Shown: positions 26,169 to 36,705, counted from the stretch's first letter. The stretch is 63,265 bases of DNA from Novosphingobium umbonatum (GCF_004005905.1 NZ_SACO01000017.1:1-63265), one strand, 5' to 3'. Notes: a model not told the origin generated them from the letters alone. Translations and numbers: made by a program.

Positions 26169-27598
26169 TGCGCTGGCCCCACGCGATCCGCCATTGGCTG
26201 GCCCGCTTCCTCGCCGTGCTGGCGCTGGGCAATCTGCTCTGCGTCCAAGAGGCTGAGGCCGATGTGAACGGCCAGCTCAACTCCTTCTTCTCGAACCTTG
26301 GTGGGGCGGCCAATGCCACTGGCCCTGTCGCCTATAATGGCCAGCAGGGCGGCTATTACTCGGGCGGCAATCTCTGGGTCCGCTTCCCGGCGCAAACGAC
26401 CTACCAATTGGGCTCGCTCCAGATGCCCAGCGTCAAGGCCGGCTGCGGCGGCATCGACATTTTCACCGGCGGCTTTTCCTTCATCAACACCGACCAGATC
26501 GTCGCCGCCATGAAGGCTGCGGCCAATGGCGCGTTGGCCTTCGTTTTCGACCTCGCGATCAACGCCATCTCCTCGCAGATCGGCACCTCGATCGAGAAGA
26601 TGATGCAAAAGGTCCAGCAATTCACCCAGCACAGCCTCGATGCCTGTCAGGCAGGGCAACAGGTTGCAGCGGGGCTCGCTGGCATGGTCGGCGCGCGCGA
26701 CAGCCAGTTCTGCAAGATCATCGGCAACAGCCAAGGTGTGTTCTCTGACTGGGCCTCGTCCGAACAGGGTTGCGGCACAGGAGGCAGCCAATCCTCGACC
26801 ATCAAGGGCAATTCGGACAGCACGATCCCCGCCGGCCCCTACAATTACACCTGGACGATGCTCTCCCAAAAATACCCGAGCTTCGACACGGCCTTCAAAC
26901 AATACCTGATGAGCCTTGTCGGCACGGTGATCTACCAGCCCGGCACCAGCGACACCCAAGGCCCCACCTTCAAGTTTCTGGGCCAAGGCGATCCTGCGCT
27001 CATCACCGCGCTGCTCGATGGCGGCAACAGCGCCAGCGTCTATGCCTGCGACACCACCGACAAGTGCCTCAACCCGACGCAGACCAGCCTGTCGGTCAGC
27101 ACCGGCAATGCGCTCAAGACCCGCGTCTACAACCTGCTGATCGACATCGCCGGGCGCATTCAGGGCAACCAGCAACTGACTTCGGAGGAGATCGGCCTGC
27201 TCGGTGCCACCACGATCCCGCTTTACAAGATCATGGTGGTGAATGCCGCGGCGAGCTTTGGTGGCATGAACTCGGCCGATATCTCCAGCCTTGCCGAAAT
27301 CACCTCGGTCGACCTGCTCGAGACCATCGTTGGCCAGTTCTACAGACTTGTCACGGACGGCCAGTCCTCCTTCCAGAACGCCGATCCGCTGACCCTCAAG
27401 CAGTGGCAGGACCAGCTCCGCGATGTGACCAAAACGCTGGATGCCCAGGTGGTCCACAATTCCGAGCGCCTGACCCGCACCGAGCAGATCCTCGAACGCA
27501 CGATCCGGATCGAGGCCACTTTGCGCAACACCATGTCCCCCCAGATGACCGCCGCGCTCCAGTTCGAGAGGTCGCTCGGCCAGCATCCGCTTCAGTGA
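26168..27598 (+). CDS. traH: TraH, pilus assembly protein
   Basis: A 476-residue periplasmic or outer-membrane associated protein with signal peptide (~1-33). The TraH signature lies near 55-130 (GGYYSGGNLWVRFP and CGGIDIFTGGFSFINTDQ). A coiled-coil stretch is at the C-terminus (EQILERTIRIEATLR). It is needed for pilus extension and mating-pair stability. One-base overlap with traF, ten bases before traG. Confidence 0.92.
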   Translation: MRWPHAIRHWLARFLAVLALGNLLCVQEAEADVNGQLNSFFSNLGGAANATGPVAYNGQQGGYYSGGNLWVRFPAQTTYQLGSLQMPSVKAGCGGIDIFTGGFSFINTDQIVAAMKAAANGALAFVFDLAINAISSQIGTSIEKMMQKVQQFTQHSLDACQAGQQVAAGLAGMVGARDSQFCKIIGNSQGVFSDWASSEQGCGTGGSQSSTIKGNSDSTIPAGPYNYTWTMLSQKYPSFDTAFKQYLMSLVGTVIYQPGTSDTQGPTFKFLGQGDPALITALLDGGNSASVYACDTTDKCLNPTQTSLSVSTGNALKTRVYNLLIDIAGRIQGNQQLTSEEIGLLGATTIPLYKIMVVNAAASFGGMNSADISSLAEITSVDLLETIVGQFYRLVTDGQSSFQNADPLTLKQWQDQLRDVTKTLDAQVVHNSERLTRTEQILERTIRIEATLRNTMSPQMTAALQFERSLGQHPLQ

Positions 27599-27608
27599 GA
27601 AGAGCCGC

Positions 27609-30389
27609 ATGACCGTTAATGTCATCACCAGCGGGGGCGGTCAGTATATCGTCAACGTGCTCAACGCCGTCGCCGCCTGGACTGGTGGCGGCGGTTTCCG
27701 TTCGATGCTGCAAGTCGTGATGGTGATGGGCCTGGGCTACAGCCTGCTGGTCATGGCTTTCTCGCTCAATTGGCGGGTTCTGTTCCACTGGTTCCTATCG
27801 GCCACCGCCATGTACATGTGCATGATCGTGCCGACGACCACGGTGGTCGTTTCCGACACGATCAACCCGACGGTGGGCAATGGCGCGGTCGCCAATGTGC
27901 CGATCGGCCTTGCCATGGTCGCCAGCTTTTCGAGCCAGGTGAACAACTGGCTGACCAAGACGGCCGAGAGCGTCTTCACCATGCCTTCGGCGCTGACCTA
28001 CAGCGCAGGCGGGATGATTTACCCTACGCGCCTCAACGATCTCACCAGCCAGTTCACGATTGCCGATCCCGTAATGAAGGCCAACATCGAGGGCTATCTG
28101 GCGCAATGCACCTTCTACGACATTCTGCTGGGTCAGGGGAATGGCTGGTCGACACTGGCGAGTTCGCCAGATTTGCTCTCCGCCATAGGACCGGGCTCGC
28201 CGGCGCGTTCGACAACCTGGATCCCCGCTGGCGGTGGCACCCCCTCGATCATCGGCTGCCAGAACGCCTATCAGTCGATCGTGCAGACCTTTCCTGCTCT
28301 GACCACCGCTGGCCTTAATGCCGCTGCTCCGTCCTTCTATCCCAACCTCCCGGCAGCCAGCGCGGTGACCCAGCTCAAGAACGACCTGCCGACCATGGCG
28401 CAGACCTATTACGGCGGCACCTCTATGAGCGCGCAGACCATTTTCCAGCAGCGCTCCCTGGTGAATGCTTTCATGGAGGCGCGGGCCAATTTCGGATCAG
28501 GTGGCGGTGACACGTTCGCCGCGCTGCATGCCGATGTGCAGGCGCAGAACAGCTATATCTCGGCGGCGCGGCAGGCAATGACCTGGGTGCCGGTGCTGAA
28601 CCTTGTCCTCACCATCGTCTTCTACGCGATGTTTCCGGTGGTCTTTCCGCTCTTCCTGTTTCCGCAGACAGGACCGGCTTTGCTCAAAGGCTACCTCACG
28701 GGCTTCTTCTACCTCGCCTCATGGGGGCCGATCTATGCGGTGCTCCACATGTTCATCACGCAATATTCGGCGGCCCAGCTTTCCGCGCTGGCGCCCACTG
28801 GCATGACCATGGCGACGATGGCGGGCATCGATTCCGTCAACCAGAACATGGAAACGCTGGCGGGCTATCTGCTGATGTTCGTCCCAGTGATGGCCGCCGG
28901 TATGGCCAAGGGCGCCATGTCGATCGCCTCCAACACAACCGCCATGCTGGCACCCGCCATGCACGCGGCCGAGGCTGCCGCTGTCGAGCGGACAACCGGC
29001 AACTACGCCTATGGCAACAGCCAATTCCAGAACGTGACCGGCCATCAGGTCAACACCGCGCCCACTTGGACCGTCTCGGCCAGCTCCATTCCGCAGGTCA
29101 ACATGCGCGGGGACAATGGCACGATCACCTCGACGATGGCCGACGGCTCGACGGTCTACAACACTTCGCAAGGCATCAGTCGCTTCGGCTTCTCGGCCAG
29201 CGAACTGCAGAGCGTTACCGGCAATCTGCAACAGAGTGGCGCGCAATATCACACGCGCGCCAATGCCATGCGCGAAACTTCGGCCGAGCGCTGGAGCCAT
29301 GGTATGCGGACCCTCGACAGCCTTTCGTCGGGTTCGCGTCGTGCCAGCGGCAGCGAAGGGGCAACAGGCGGTCAAGGCGGCAACACCACCACGCTGTCGG
29401 ACCGTCAGGGCACCGATTCCAAGCAGCACACAGGCTCCAACCGGACAATCGGCGAGAACCTGACTTCTGGCCGCTCGCTGGGCCACGCCGAGACCAACAC
29501 GTTCGGGATCAACGCCGGCGCCAAGGCTGGTGTGGGTGGAAAGGTTCTGGGGGCAGAGGTGGGCGCATCCGCTGGCGGCACATGGGATCATCGATGGACC
29601 AAGACCACTGGCGATCAGGAAGCGCACGGCACCAGCGACAGCCTCGGGCAAAGCCAGGGCAGCAACGTCACCCGCTACCATGCCAACGGGCAGGATATCA
29701 CGCTCACCGATGGCGGCTACTGGCGCGATGGCACCTTCCACCGGGTCGAGAACTTCTCGGAAAAGCGCCACGCCATCGAGCGCGACTTTTCCGAGGCCCA
29801 ATCGCTGGAACGGCAGGCCACCCGCTCGGACGAGGTCGGCACTCGCCTCGAACGAATGGCCTCGATCTCGCGCAGCAACGGCTACCAGATCTCCGACGAC
29901 ATGAGCCAGGTCATTGCCTCGCGCTATGCAGAAATGGCGGCAAGCCCCGAGTTCCGCGATCTGGGGGCGCCATCACTCACCAACACCACGCCATCCCCCC
30001 ATCAGCGCGAAGTCCGCAACATGATCGTCGGCAAGATCCTTGAGCAATACGCTGCCGATGGCATGGCGCCGGTTCAGGCAGGCTTGCAAGATCCCGGTGC
30101 AACGATGGGGAGTGTGCGGGGGCCGGCTGAGTTTTCCATGCCGTCGGCAGCGCCACGGCCGCAGGGGCGCCGCAGCGCAGGATCGGCGCCCCGCCATGCA
30201 CCGCAAGGCTCGGATGGTGTATCGGGAACGGGCCGTCATGCGCCGGGCGATGACGCCGCTAGAGCGGCAATTCAGAGAGGGGCGGCTGAGGTGGCTCGGG
30301 ATGACGCCGGCCAACATGCTTCGTTTGGCGCTGCTGGCCAAACTGCCGACAAACGCAATTTAAAAACCCGGCGCGACGTCGATCAGTGA
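27609..30389 (+). CDS. traG: TraG, mating-pair stabilisation/entry-exclusion target
   Basis: A 926-residue protein. The N-terminal ~450 residues hold several inner-membrane helices (around 40-75, 330-400 and 415-450) and resemble VirB6. The C-terminal half is soluble, Gly/Ser/Thr-rich and would extend into the periplasm, where F TraG contacts recipient TraS. Size is close to F TraG (938). It is last in the tra operon and its stop overlaps a convergent small gene by seven bases. Confidence 0.9.
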   Translation: MTVNVITSGGGQYIVNVLNAVAAWTGGGGFRSMLQVVMVMGLGYSLLVMAFSLNWRVLFHWFLSATAMYMCMIVPTTTVVVSDTINPTVGNGAVANVPIGLAMVASFSSQVNNWLTKTAESVFTMPSALTYSAGGMIYPTRLNDLTSQFTIADPVMKANIEGYLAQCTFYDILLGQGNGWSTLASSPDLLSAIGPGSPARSTTWIPAGGGTPSIIGCQNAYQSIVQTFPALTTAGLNAAAPSFYPNLPAASAVTQLKNDLPTMAQTYYGGTSMSAQTIFQQRSLVNAFMEARANFGSGGGDTFAALHADVQAQNSYISAARQAMTWVPVLNLVLTIVFYAMFPVVFPLFLFPQTGPALLKGYLTGFFYLASWGPIYAVLHMFITQYSAAQLSALAPTGMTMATMAGIDSVNQNMETLAGYLLMFVPVMAAGMAKGAMSIASNTTAMLAPAMHAAEAAAVERTTGNYAYGNSQFQNVTGHQVNTAPTWTVSASSIPQVNMRGDNGTITSTMADGSTVYNTSQGISRFGFSASELQSVTGNLQQSGAQYHTRANAMRETSAERWSHGMRTLDSLSSGSRRASGSEGATGGQGGNTTTLSDRQGTDSKQHTGSNRTIGENLTSGRSLGHAETNTFGINAGAKAGVGGKVLGAEVGASAGGTWDHRWTKTTGDQEAHGTSDSLGQSQGSNVTRYHANGQDITLTDGGYWRDGTFHRVENFSEKRHAIERDFSEAQSLERQATRSDEVGTRLERMASISRSNGYQISDDMSQVIASRYAEMAASPEFRDLGAPSLTNTTPSPHQREVRNMIVGKILEQYAADGMAPVQAGLQDPGATMGSVRGPAEFSMPSAAPRPQGRRSAGSAPRHAPQGSDGVSGTGRHAPGDDAARAAIQRGAAEVARDDAGQHASFGAAGQTADKRNLKTRRDVDQ

Positions 30390-30730
30390 GTAGAGCTGGC
30401 TTTGACGTTCTTCTCGATCACAGCGCTCAACTCTTGATCTGCCTTCCGGCTTTCCATCTGCTGCTGATGGTCCCGATAGGCATATAGCCCCCCAAAGACA
30501 GCAACCGCAAAGAGGATCAAAGGCACGACAATCATCACCGCCGTGGCAATCTTCCGCTGCCACGCAATGGCCTTCTGGCTCTTCATGAAAGTCGGGATGC
30601 GGTCATACTCGAGCGCCATCAGCGCTTCGGCCTTCGAGCCTCGGAAGCCATCCTCGCGCAAGGCTGCGTTCTCAGCCGTCAGTTGGTCGACCTGAGCCTT
30701 GAGTTGGGCGATTTCATCAAGTTCCGACAT
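30383..30730 (-). CDS. Small bitopic membrane protein next to traG
   Basis: A 115-residue protein with an N-terminal coiled coil (LKAQVDQLTAENAALRE), one membrane helix (~63-85) and a charged C-terminus. ATG 30730 is preferred to a frame extension at 30769. It is convergent with and slightly overlaps traG. Small membrane proteins here can act in surface or entry exclusion (as TraS/Eex), but no family match is recognised. Confidence 0.6.
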   Translation of the reverse strand: MSELDEIAQLKAQVDQLTAENAALREDGFRGSKAEALMALEYDRIPTFMKSQKAIAWQRKIATAVMIVVPLILFAVAVFGGLYAYRDHQQQMESRKADQELSAVIEKNVKASSTH

Positions 30731-30821
30731 AGCTAAGGAATAATCAAAAGCGGAACATATTGCAAACAAAACTCTGCATCGATCAATGAGCGAGTGACGC
30801 TAGGTGCCCCATCGACAAACC

Positions 30822-33017
30822 TCAAATCCCTTGAACCAGTTGGCTATCAGAAAGGATAGCCTCTGCAAGCGCTGGTAAACAGTTTTCATCGAGACGAACC
30901 GCCAATGCGTCGATCTCGAGCAACGCTTTTGAAAGATAAGGATGGAATTTTTCCGTCATCAAATTGGCATTATCCGCAAACAGCTTGGCATCGCCGCCGT
31001 CTGCGAGGTCTTTCAGTGCAGCTTCCAGAGGCTGCGTACTTTTCGCGACCAATACCTCAAGGAAGCCATCATAGATTTGGACGGTAAAGCCCCTCGCCCT
31101 CAACGCAAAGGCAAGCGTGGTTGTCTTGACCGTCCCGCGGCCAGTAGCGACGAGCCACTCTCCTTCGCCGATTTGTGCGATCCGCCCTCGCGAAAAGTGC
31201 ATCTGTGCGAAGTTTGAGCGCGCTTCCGCCAATAGGTCCCGGGCCGTAGCGTCCATATAGGCGGGGCTGTCATTCCGCCTCAGGACGGAAAACATCCTTT
31301 CAATCACGACGTCATGGATAATGCCGGCATCACCACCAAAAATCGGCGGAGTGCCGGCCTTGGCGGGCGTGACAAGAATGACCTTGGCACGATCATCTAC
31401 CTCTTGGACCAACCAGCGCCGCCCGGAAAATATGAGCAGCATGCCCGGTGCGACCATATTGTCGACTGGCAAAGTGCCCAATTCCCTTCCATCCGAAATC
31501 AGCCGGTATTCTTCCGGTGTCTGGAACACGGCATAAAAGCTGTAATGGGAAACCAAAGTTTCACCCATTGGCCCCAACAGCAACAGGCCATCGTTAGCCT
31601 GTTCAATCAGAGCGGGGTCTGCCTGCCCCATAGCGCGCAAGACATCGGCGAAAATGGCCGAACTGACCTGGCGGAACGGTCCGTCCTGACAGAGCACACG
31701 ATAGAGCCGAGGGGCATGAGCGCCACCTTTCTCGGCAATGATCGACAATATCTGATGCACTAGAGTCGAAAGGTGCAAAGCCCCCGATTGCGCAGGCTCG
31801 CACCATTTTTCGAGTAGCAATTCGATCATGGCGGTTGACCGGATGAGACCTAGCCGGAGCCTGTCCGCAAAGCTGCTTTTCGAATCGAGCACGGCTTCAA
31901 CAGCATATTGGCGCAGGATCGCCGACTTGCCAGCGCGGCGCCCAGATCTCCCGAGGCGCTGCCTCAGAGAGGCAACGCTGAAAGGGGCGCCAATCTGCGC
32001 CACACAGGTTACATCCCCGATGTCGATCCCTAGCTCCAATGTAGAGGTACAAATCGCCGTAGTAGGCAATTTGCCATCCTTGAGCCTTCGCTCGACAAGG
32101 TCGCGATGATCACGGGAAAGGCTGGCGTGGTGAGGATAAAATTCCTGCGGGAGGCGGGCGTCCTCGCACATAGTCCGCAGACGGTCAGCGTAGATTTCAA
32201 CCGATTGGCGTGACCCTGCAAAGACCAAGTTATCGGTGCCACGCAGGTGATCGAAAATATGCTTCGCAATGAGTTCTGTTGGCGCCGGGATGCTTTTATC
32301 AGTTCCGCCCGCCAGGTATCCTCGCAATTGCAAACGAAGCTCAGCCTCTCCGCCGGCCGCTTCAATCACCTGAACATTGGCGGCATCATCCGGACGCAGA
32401 TAAATGCAAGCCTGGGCCATGTCCCCCAAGGTCGCGGAAAGCCCTATGCGCCTGACTGGCCGACCGATGGCGAGTTCCAGACGGGTGAGCAGTGAGCGCA
32501 GTTGAACGCCGCGCTCACTGTCGAGCATGGTGTGGACTTCGTCGAGTATGACCGCGCGTACAGAACGGAAAAGCCGCGGCACATCAAGTCCACGGCGAAT
32601 GAACAGCGCTTCCAGCGATTCAGGCGTGATCAGCAAAATGCCACGCGGGCGCTTGGTCGCCCGGGTCTTGATCGAGGCCGCAACGTCACCGTGCCAAGGC
32701 ACAACAGGAAGTTCCGCCTCTTGGCAGATTGCCTCCAGTCTATTTGCCTGATCGGTTATCAGCGCCTTGAGCGGCGCGACGTAGAGTAAATCAAACCCTC
32801 CACTTCCACCGACATCCCCTTCAAGGACTTCGGAAATCAAAGGCAGGAAAGCAGCCTCGGTTTTTCCACCCGCTGTCGATGCGGCAACGATCACATCGGC
32901 CTGGCTGTCCCTAATGACATGAATCGCCCGCGTTTGAATATCGCGCAATTCTCGCCAGCCTTGAGCCCGGATCCATCGCTGGACAGGCCTTGCGAGTTTA
33001 TCGAATGTGGAAGTCAC
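30822..33017 (-). CDS. Shango SngC-like Lhr-type DEAD/DEAH helicase
   Basis: A 731-residue superfamily 2 helicase. Walker A is AASTAGGKTE (45-54), the DEVH box is at 159-162, an SATLG motif III follows, and motif VI is RQRLGRSGRRAG. The overall order resembles Lhr helicases. It starts at GTG 33017, overlapping the ATPase stop (GTGA). In the Shango system the helicase is the DNA- or RNA-acting partner. Type II BREX also has an Lhr-like helicase next to a DUF2791 ATPase, but no pglX/pglZ is present here. Confidence 0.85.
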   Translation of the reverse strand: MTSTFDKLARPVQRWIRAQGWRELRDIQTRAIHVIRDSQADVIVAASTAGGKTEAAFLPLISEVLEGDVGGSGGFDLLYVAPLKALITDQANRLEAICQEAELPVVPWHGDVAASIKTRATKRPRGILLITPESLEALFIRRGLDVPRLFRSVRAVILDEVHTMLDSERGVQLRSLLTRLELAIGRPVRRIGLSATLGDMAQACIYLRPDDAANVQVIEAAGGEAELRLQLRGYLAGGTDKSIPAPTELIAKHIFDHLRGTDNLVFAGSRQSVEIYADRLRTMCEDARLPQEFYPHHASLSRDHRDLVERRLKDGKLPTTAICTSTLELGIDIGDVTCVAQIGAPFSVASLRQRLGRSGRRAGKSAILRQYAVEAVLDSKSSFADRLRLGLIRSTAMIELLLEKWCEPAQSGALHLSTLVHQILSIIAEKGGAHAPRLYRVLCQDGPFRQVSSAIFADVLRAMGQADPALIEQANDGLLLLGPMGETLVSHYSFYAVFQTPEEYRLISDGRELGTLPVDNMVAPGMLLIFSGRRWLVQEVDDRAKVILVTPAKAGTPPIFGGDAGIIHDVVIERMFSVLRRNDSPAYMDATARDLLAEARSNFAQMHFSRGRIAQIGEGEWLVATGRGTVKTTTLAFALRARGFTVQIYDGFLEVLVAKSTQPLEAALKDLADGGDAKLFADNANLMTEKFHPYLSKALLEIDALAVRLDENCLPALAEAILSDSQLVQGI

Positions 33018-34318
33018 AAACGGAATGCGGCAAGATCATCATCGACCGGCGCTGCGCCGACTTGCTCATCAATATCAGCCATATCATCGCCCCGGTCTTC
33101 CTTGACATCAATCTTCTCGATCAAGTCGGTCCATTCGACACCGGGGTTTTGCTGCAAGACTGCGACCATGTTGACGAAGGCCGTCACAGTGTTCCGGGGC
33201 GTGCGGAAATAAGCCTCCCCGATCCGGGATGAGCAGTGCGCCATGAACGCCTCCAAACTGGCATCAGGCAAAGCATCGTCCTCGCCCTGCATGATCGCGC
33301 GAATGTTGGAAAGAAGCACAAACAGATCTTCCGGCGTCAGGCTGGCAAGACGGATGACAGGCCCCGACAAATCGATCAGACCATCTCGGGCAAACGTGTT
33401 TTCCGCCAATCGCGATTGCAGCGCCTCGTAGCTGTACAATCCGCGCCGGGTGTTCATCAGGAACTCTGGTGTCCCACCCAACAAAAAGCCCAAATTCTCT
33501 GCGCTGCCTTGGAGCACGTCATTGAGAATGCGCAGAATTTGCTCATAATTGGCGTTCCGGGCCTGCGCCGAGCTTAGTTTGAAGAGATTGACCATTTCAT
33601 CAAGGCCAACCAGCAAACCCTTGTACCCCGCCTCGCAGACAAAAGCCGACATCAATTTCAGGTGGTCGTAAACACTTGCATCATCAACGATCGTGCGAAC
33701 GCCAAGGGCTTTACGCGCGTCCGTCTTGGTTGAGAACTCACCGCGCAACCAGCGCAGGGCGGCAGATTTCAAATCCTCATCGCCCGCTTCATGGCCCTCC
33801 CAATAGCGCCGGATCACCTCCGCGAAATCGAAGCCCCCCGTCATCTCTTCGAAGTGGGAAAGCCGCTGCCTGATCACACTGCCGGTCAATTGATCCTGGG
33901 CTTCTGCCTCCTGCTGGACCTGACTGACGAAACGCTCAACCACGCTGGTCAAAGCGCCACCATCGGGTTTGGATCGCGTAGCGAGATTGCGGGCCATTTC
34001 CGCGTAAAGGCTGCGAGCTTGACCGCTTGTGGCATGCAATCGGCGATCGGGAGCGAGATCGGCAAACATGACGACCAGCCCCTTCTCCAGCGCAACCAGC
34101 CGGATCAGGTTCATGAAAAATGTTTTGCCCGACCCATATTCGCCGATGATGAACCGAATGGCCGAACCGCCATCAGCGATCCGATCAATATCCTTGACGA
34201 GTTCCTCGATCTCGTGGGCCCGGCCGACCTGCAGATGCCTCAAACCCAGCTTCGGGACGACGCCTGCGCGCAGCGCCTGAACTATGGCGTCACGTTCGCG
34301 GGGCTTCAGCTTGGACAT
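33014..34318 (-). CDS. Shango SngB-like P-loop ATPase (DUF2791/BrxD-related)
   Basis: A 434-residue AAA+-like ATPase with Walker A GEYGSGKT (59-66) and Walker B GLLVGLDE (Asp240-Glu241). It resembles BrxC/BrxD-type ATPases. Coupling by ATGA upstream and GTGA downstream indicates a fixed three-gene unit with the TerB protein and the helicase. The C-terminus is Asp-rich (EDRGDDMADIDE). The Shango label rests on the triad, not on this gene alone. Confidence 0.82.
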   Translation of the reverse strand: MSKLKPRERDAIVQALRAGVVPKLGLRHLQVGRAHEIEELVKDIDRIADGGSAIRFIIGEYGSGKTFFMNLIRLVALEKGLVVMFADLAPDRRLHATSGQARSLYAEMARNLATRSKPDGGALTSVVERFVSQVQQEAEAQDQLTGSVIRQRLSHFEEMTGGFDFAEVIRRYWEGHEAGDEDLKSAALRWLRGEFSTKTDARKALGVRTIVDDASVYDHLKLMSAFVCEAGYKGLLVGLDEMVNLFKLSSAQARNANYEQILRILNDVLQGSAENLGFLLGGTPEFLMNTRRGLYSYEALQSRLAENTFARDGLIDLSGPVIRLASLTPEDLFVLLSNIRAIMQGEDDALPDASLEAFMAHCSSRIGEAYFRTPRNTVTAFVNMVAVLQQNPGVEWTDLIEKIDVKEDRGDDMADIDEQVGAAPVDDDLAAFRL

Positions 34319-36705
34319 CAGGCTACCTCTTTCTCAAATTGCGTTTTCAACGCTTGCGCGATGTCATCTGTGACGTCGTAACCGTCATGTTCATCGAGCA
34401 GGGCTTCATCATAGGTCGCAAACGACCATTCGTTAATGGCTTCAAGCGCCCCCAGGGGCATCAGTCCATGCCGCTTGGCCAGATCTGCGAATTCACCCTC
34501 ACTCCAATAGTCCTTCGTGATGACATCACGCGCCAAAGCGGCACATTTTGTATCAAGGCCTGCAATGGGTGAAACTGCGGCAATGGGCTCAGGCTCAACA
34601 TCCGCCTCGCTCTGGAAGATTTGTCCGAGCACGGAAGATACCCGCGCGGTGTCAGAGCGTATGGCTGCGATTCGGCTCGGATCAAGCTGAGACCTTGAAG
34701 TCGAAGAATCCTCAGGGATGGCTTCTCCCGGCGCCCCGGGTTCCGCAGCTTTGACCCGCACAGGGGCGTCGGACACCTCGCCAGCGTGCAGATCAGAGTA
34801 GACAGTCGAGGGATCAAGCCCAAGGATTCGATAAACTTTTTCGATGCCGGCAACTTCTTCAGTCTTGATGATCCCGTCGGCGTGGGCGATCGCAATCATA
34901 GCAGTTCGCAGGGCAGTCTGCTGATCGCCATCGACATCTTTCAGACGACTACGCAGAGTAGCCATGTCAGCAGGAACAGCCAGAAGCCAATCCAGGTTGG
35001 CTTTCAAAAGCCTGCGCTCGGAGTCTGAAATGTCCGTCACCTGCGAGATCCTATTGGCCAACAAACGCTGTTCACCCTCGCTAACATGGCCATCGGACTG
35101 GGCGATAAAGGCACCCAACGCCATTTCGATCAGGGCCTTACGATAAGCACCAGAGGCGTTCTCTGCATCCCACGTTCCATCCCATTCGAAAAGGACTACA
35201 GGTTCGTCCGCCTTTGGCAGTCTCAGCCCATAACGGGGGTCTGGTGCCAATCCAAAACCAAGGCTACCCAAAGCATCAGCCACATCAGTCAGTTGGCGCT
35301 TACTGATCTTTCCTGCCGCTTCATTCCCAACCCGGCCAAATACGTCGCGCAAGGGCACCAGGCCTCCCGCTTCGATGCGGCTTTTAACCCAGTTGATCAG
35401 ATCCTGCCGCTGCTCGGACGGGAACTTGTCCCACAGGCAGGTTGGCAGCAAAGCATGGGCCTCAAAGCTCCCTTTGCGGTCCGGGCTGCGGCCAAGAAAG
35501 CGACTGAGTTTATCCAACTCGTCCATGGCCTCGTCCGCGATAGCCTGTGCCAGCGTGACTGGCTTGGTCAATCCGGAAATATCAAGCACAGGCCGCCCGT
35601 TCGCCGATATCGGCAAATCTTTGGTGAACTCCCCGGATGCGGCGCGATAGCTGAATTTAAGTTGCTTCTTGGATTTTGCGACTTTCAAGCCCTTGGGATA
35701 TCGCTGATCGAACTTGAAGCAGAAAAGCGCTCTGAACTCATCCTCGCAGCGGTGCGCCGCTGTGCGAAGCCGCTTTTCACTGTGACAAAGAAACCAGCTA
35801 AGCAGCCATTCGGCACTCAAAGGAATGTCATTGGCAATCATGCCGCCGAGGGTGACTTTCATGGATAATGGAAGGTCCCAAGTCCAGCTTTTGAACACCG
35901 GCTTTCTGAAATCATCATCATTAAGCACAAGACTGGAAAGGTCGATGAAATCGCTCAGGTAGCGCTGGACCGAATGGTTCGAGCCAAACAATTCGCGCAA
36001 CCGTTGGACCTCAGTGAGAATTTCTCGCTTTTCATCGTCTGAAGGACTGTCGACCAGGAAACGTCGTTCCAAGCCATAAAAATAGAGGAACATATAGCCG
36101 GGATTAATGGCGGGATCCTTGGCGCCATCCGCCAGCCAGTCAAGATAGGCCGCGCGGCAAGAAGGAGAAATGCTGGAATATCCAGGCCAGTAAGGCATGG
36201 ACTCTCCGCTCTTGTCAGCACCGGTAGATGAAACCGGCTGCTTTGGGTCGATGTAAGCACGGCATCGCTCGCCATAACCACCACCAGTGACACCAGGCGC
36301 AGTTCCAACATAGACCATGCCTCCCAATGTGCGGCCAGCGATGGTGATACTACGTCCCTTGGGAACCCAGCCTTGGATACCGGTTGGCAAACTGGCGCTC
36401 GGCACAGTTCTCATTGGGCGCGAGGAGTAGACATTTTCGACCGGCTTCTCCGCTATCGAACCAGCACCGTTCTGGATCGGCGGATGCGCGCCCGCATCGA
36501 CGGACGCTTCAGAAGGCTTTTTGCGCGTAGAACGCCACCAAACGACAAATCCGGGCGCGCCAAACGCAAACAACATCTGCATGCCCGCCGGCCAGCTCTG
36601 CAGCGCAGTGACGACGACGAACATGCAGGCAATGAATGCCAGAACATAGGTCAAGACTGCCTTGAAAAATTTCAAGTCCAATTCCTCTTGGTGGCGTTTC
36701 CGCAC
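34318..36705 (-). CDS. Shango SngA-like TerB-domain protein
   Basis: A 795-residue protein with two N-terminal membrane helices (~14-32 and 37-53) and a TerB-N type region (about 125-235, with GGGYGERCRAYIDP and YMFLYFYGLERR). A central domain leads to a TerB domain (~525-660: ALIEMALGAFIAQSDGHVSEGE and AMIAIAHADGIIKTEE) and a C-terminal part. TerB folds bind metal and sense membrane stress. The start is GTG 36705 with a weak ribosome site. It is first in the triad and divergent from the methyltransferase gene; the 182 bases between hold both promoters. Confidence 0.85.
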   Translation of the reverse strand: MRKRHQEELDLKFFKAVLTYVLAFIACMFVVVTALQSWPAGMQMLFAFGAPGFVVWWRSTRKKPSEASVDAGAHPPIQNGAGSIAEKPVENVYSSRPMRTVPSASLPTGIQGWVPKGRSITIAGRTLGGMVYVGTAPGVTGGGYGERCRAYIDPKQPVSSTGADKSGESMPYWPGYSSISPSCRAAYLDWLADGAKDPAINPGYMFLYFYGLERRFLVDSPSDDEKREILTEVQRLRELFGSNHSVQRYLSDFIDLSSLVLNDDDFRKPVFKSWTWDLPLSMKVTLGGMIANDIPLSAEWLLSWFLCHSEKRLRTAAHRCEDEFRALFCFKFDQRYPKGLKVAKSKKQLKFSYRAASGEFTKDLPISANGRPVLDISGLTKPVTLAQAIADEAMDELDKLSRFLGRSPDRKGSFEAHALLPTCLWDKFPSEQRQDLINWVKSRIEAGGLVPLRDVFGRVGNEAAGKISKRQLTDVADALGSLGFGLAPDPRYGLRLPKADEPVVLFEWDGTWDAENASGAYRKALIEMALGAFIAQSDGHVSEGEQRLLANRISQVTDISDSERRLLKANLDWLLAVPADMATLRSRLKDVDGDQQTALRTAMIAIAHADGIIKTEEVAGIEKVYRILGLDPSTVYSDLHAGEVSDAPVRVKAAEPGAPGEAIPEDSSTSRSQLDPSRIAAIRSDTARVSSVLGQIFQSEADVEPEPIAAVSPIAGLDTKCAALARDVITKDYWSEGEFADLAKRHGLMPLGALEAINEWSFATYDEALLDEHDGYDVTDDIAQALKTQFEKEVA

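Noticed and set aside
26132..27628. Minus-strand 498-codon frame opposite traH
   Set aside because: Same reason: antisense to a recognised gene with composition of a shadow frame.
28721..30043. Plus-strand 440-codon alternative frame within traG
   Set aside because: Out-of-frame translation of traG with odd Gln/Arg/His content.
30822..34318. BREX system from the BrxD-like ATPase and Lhr-like helicase
   Set aside because: No pglX, pglZ, brxA/B or brxL is present next to them, and the TerB partner with overlapping frames fits Shango better.
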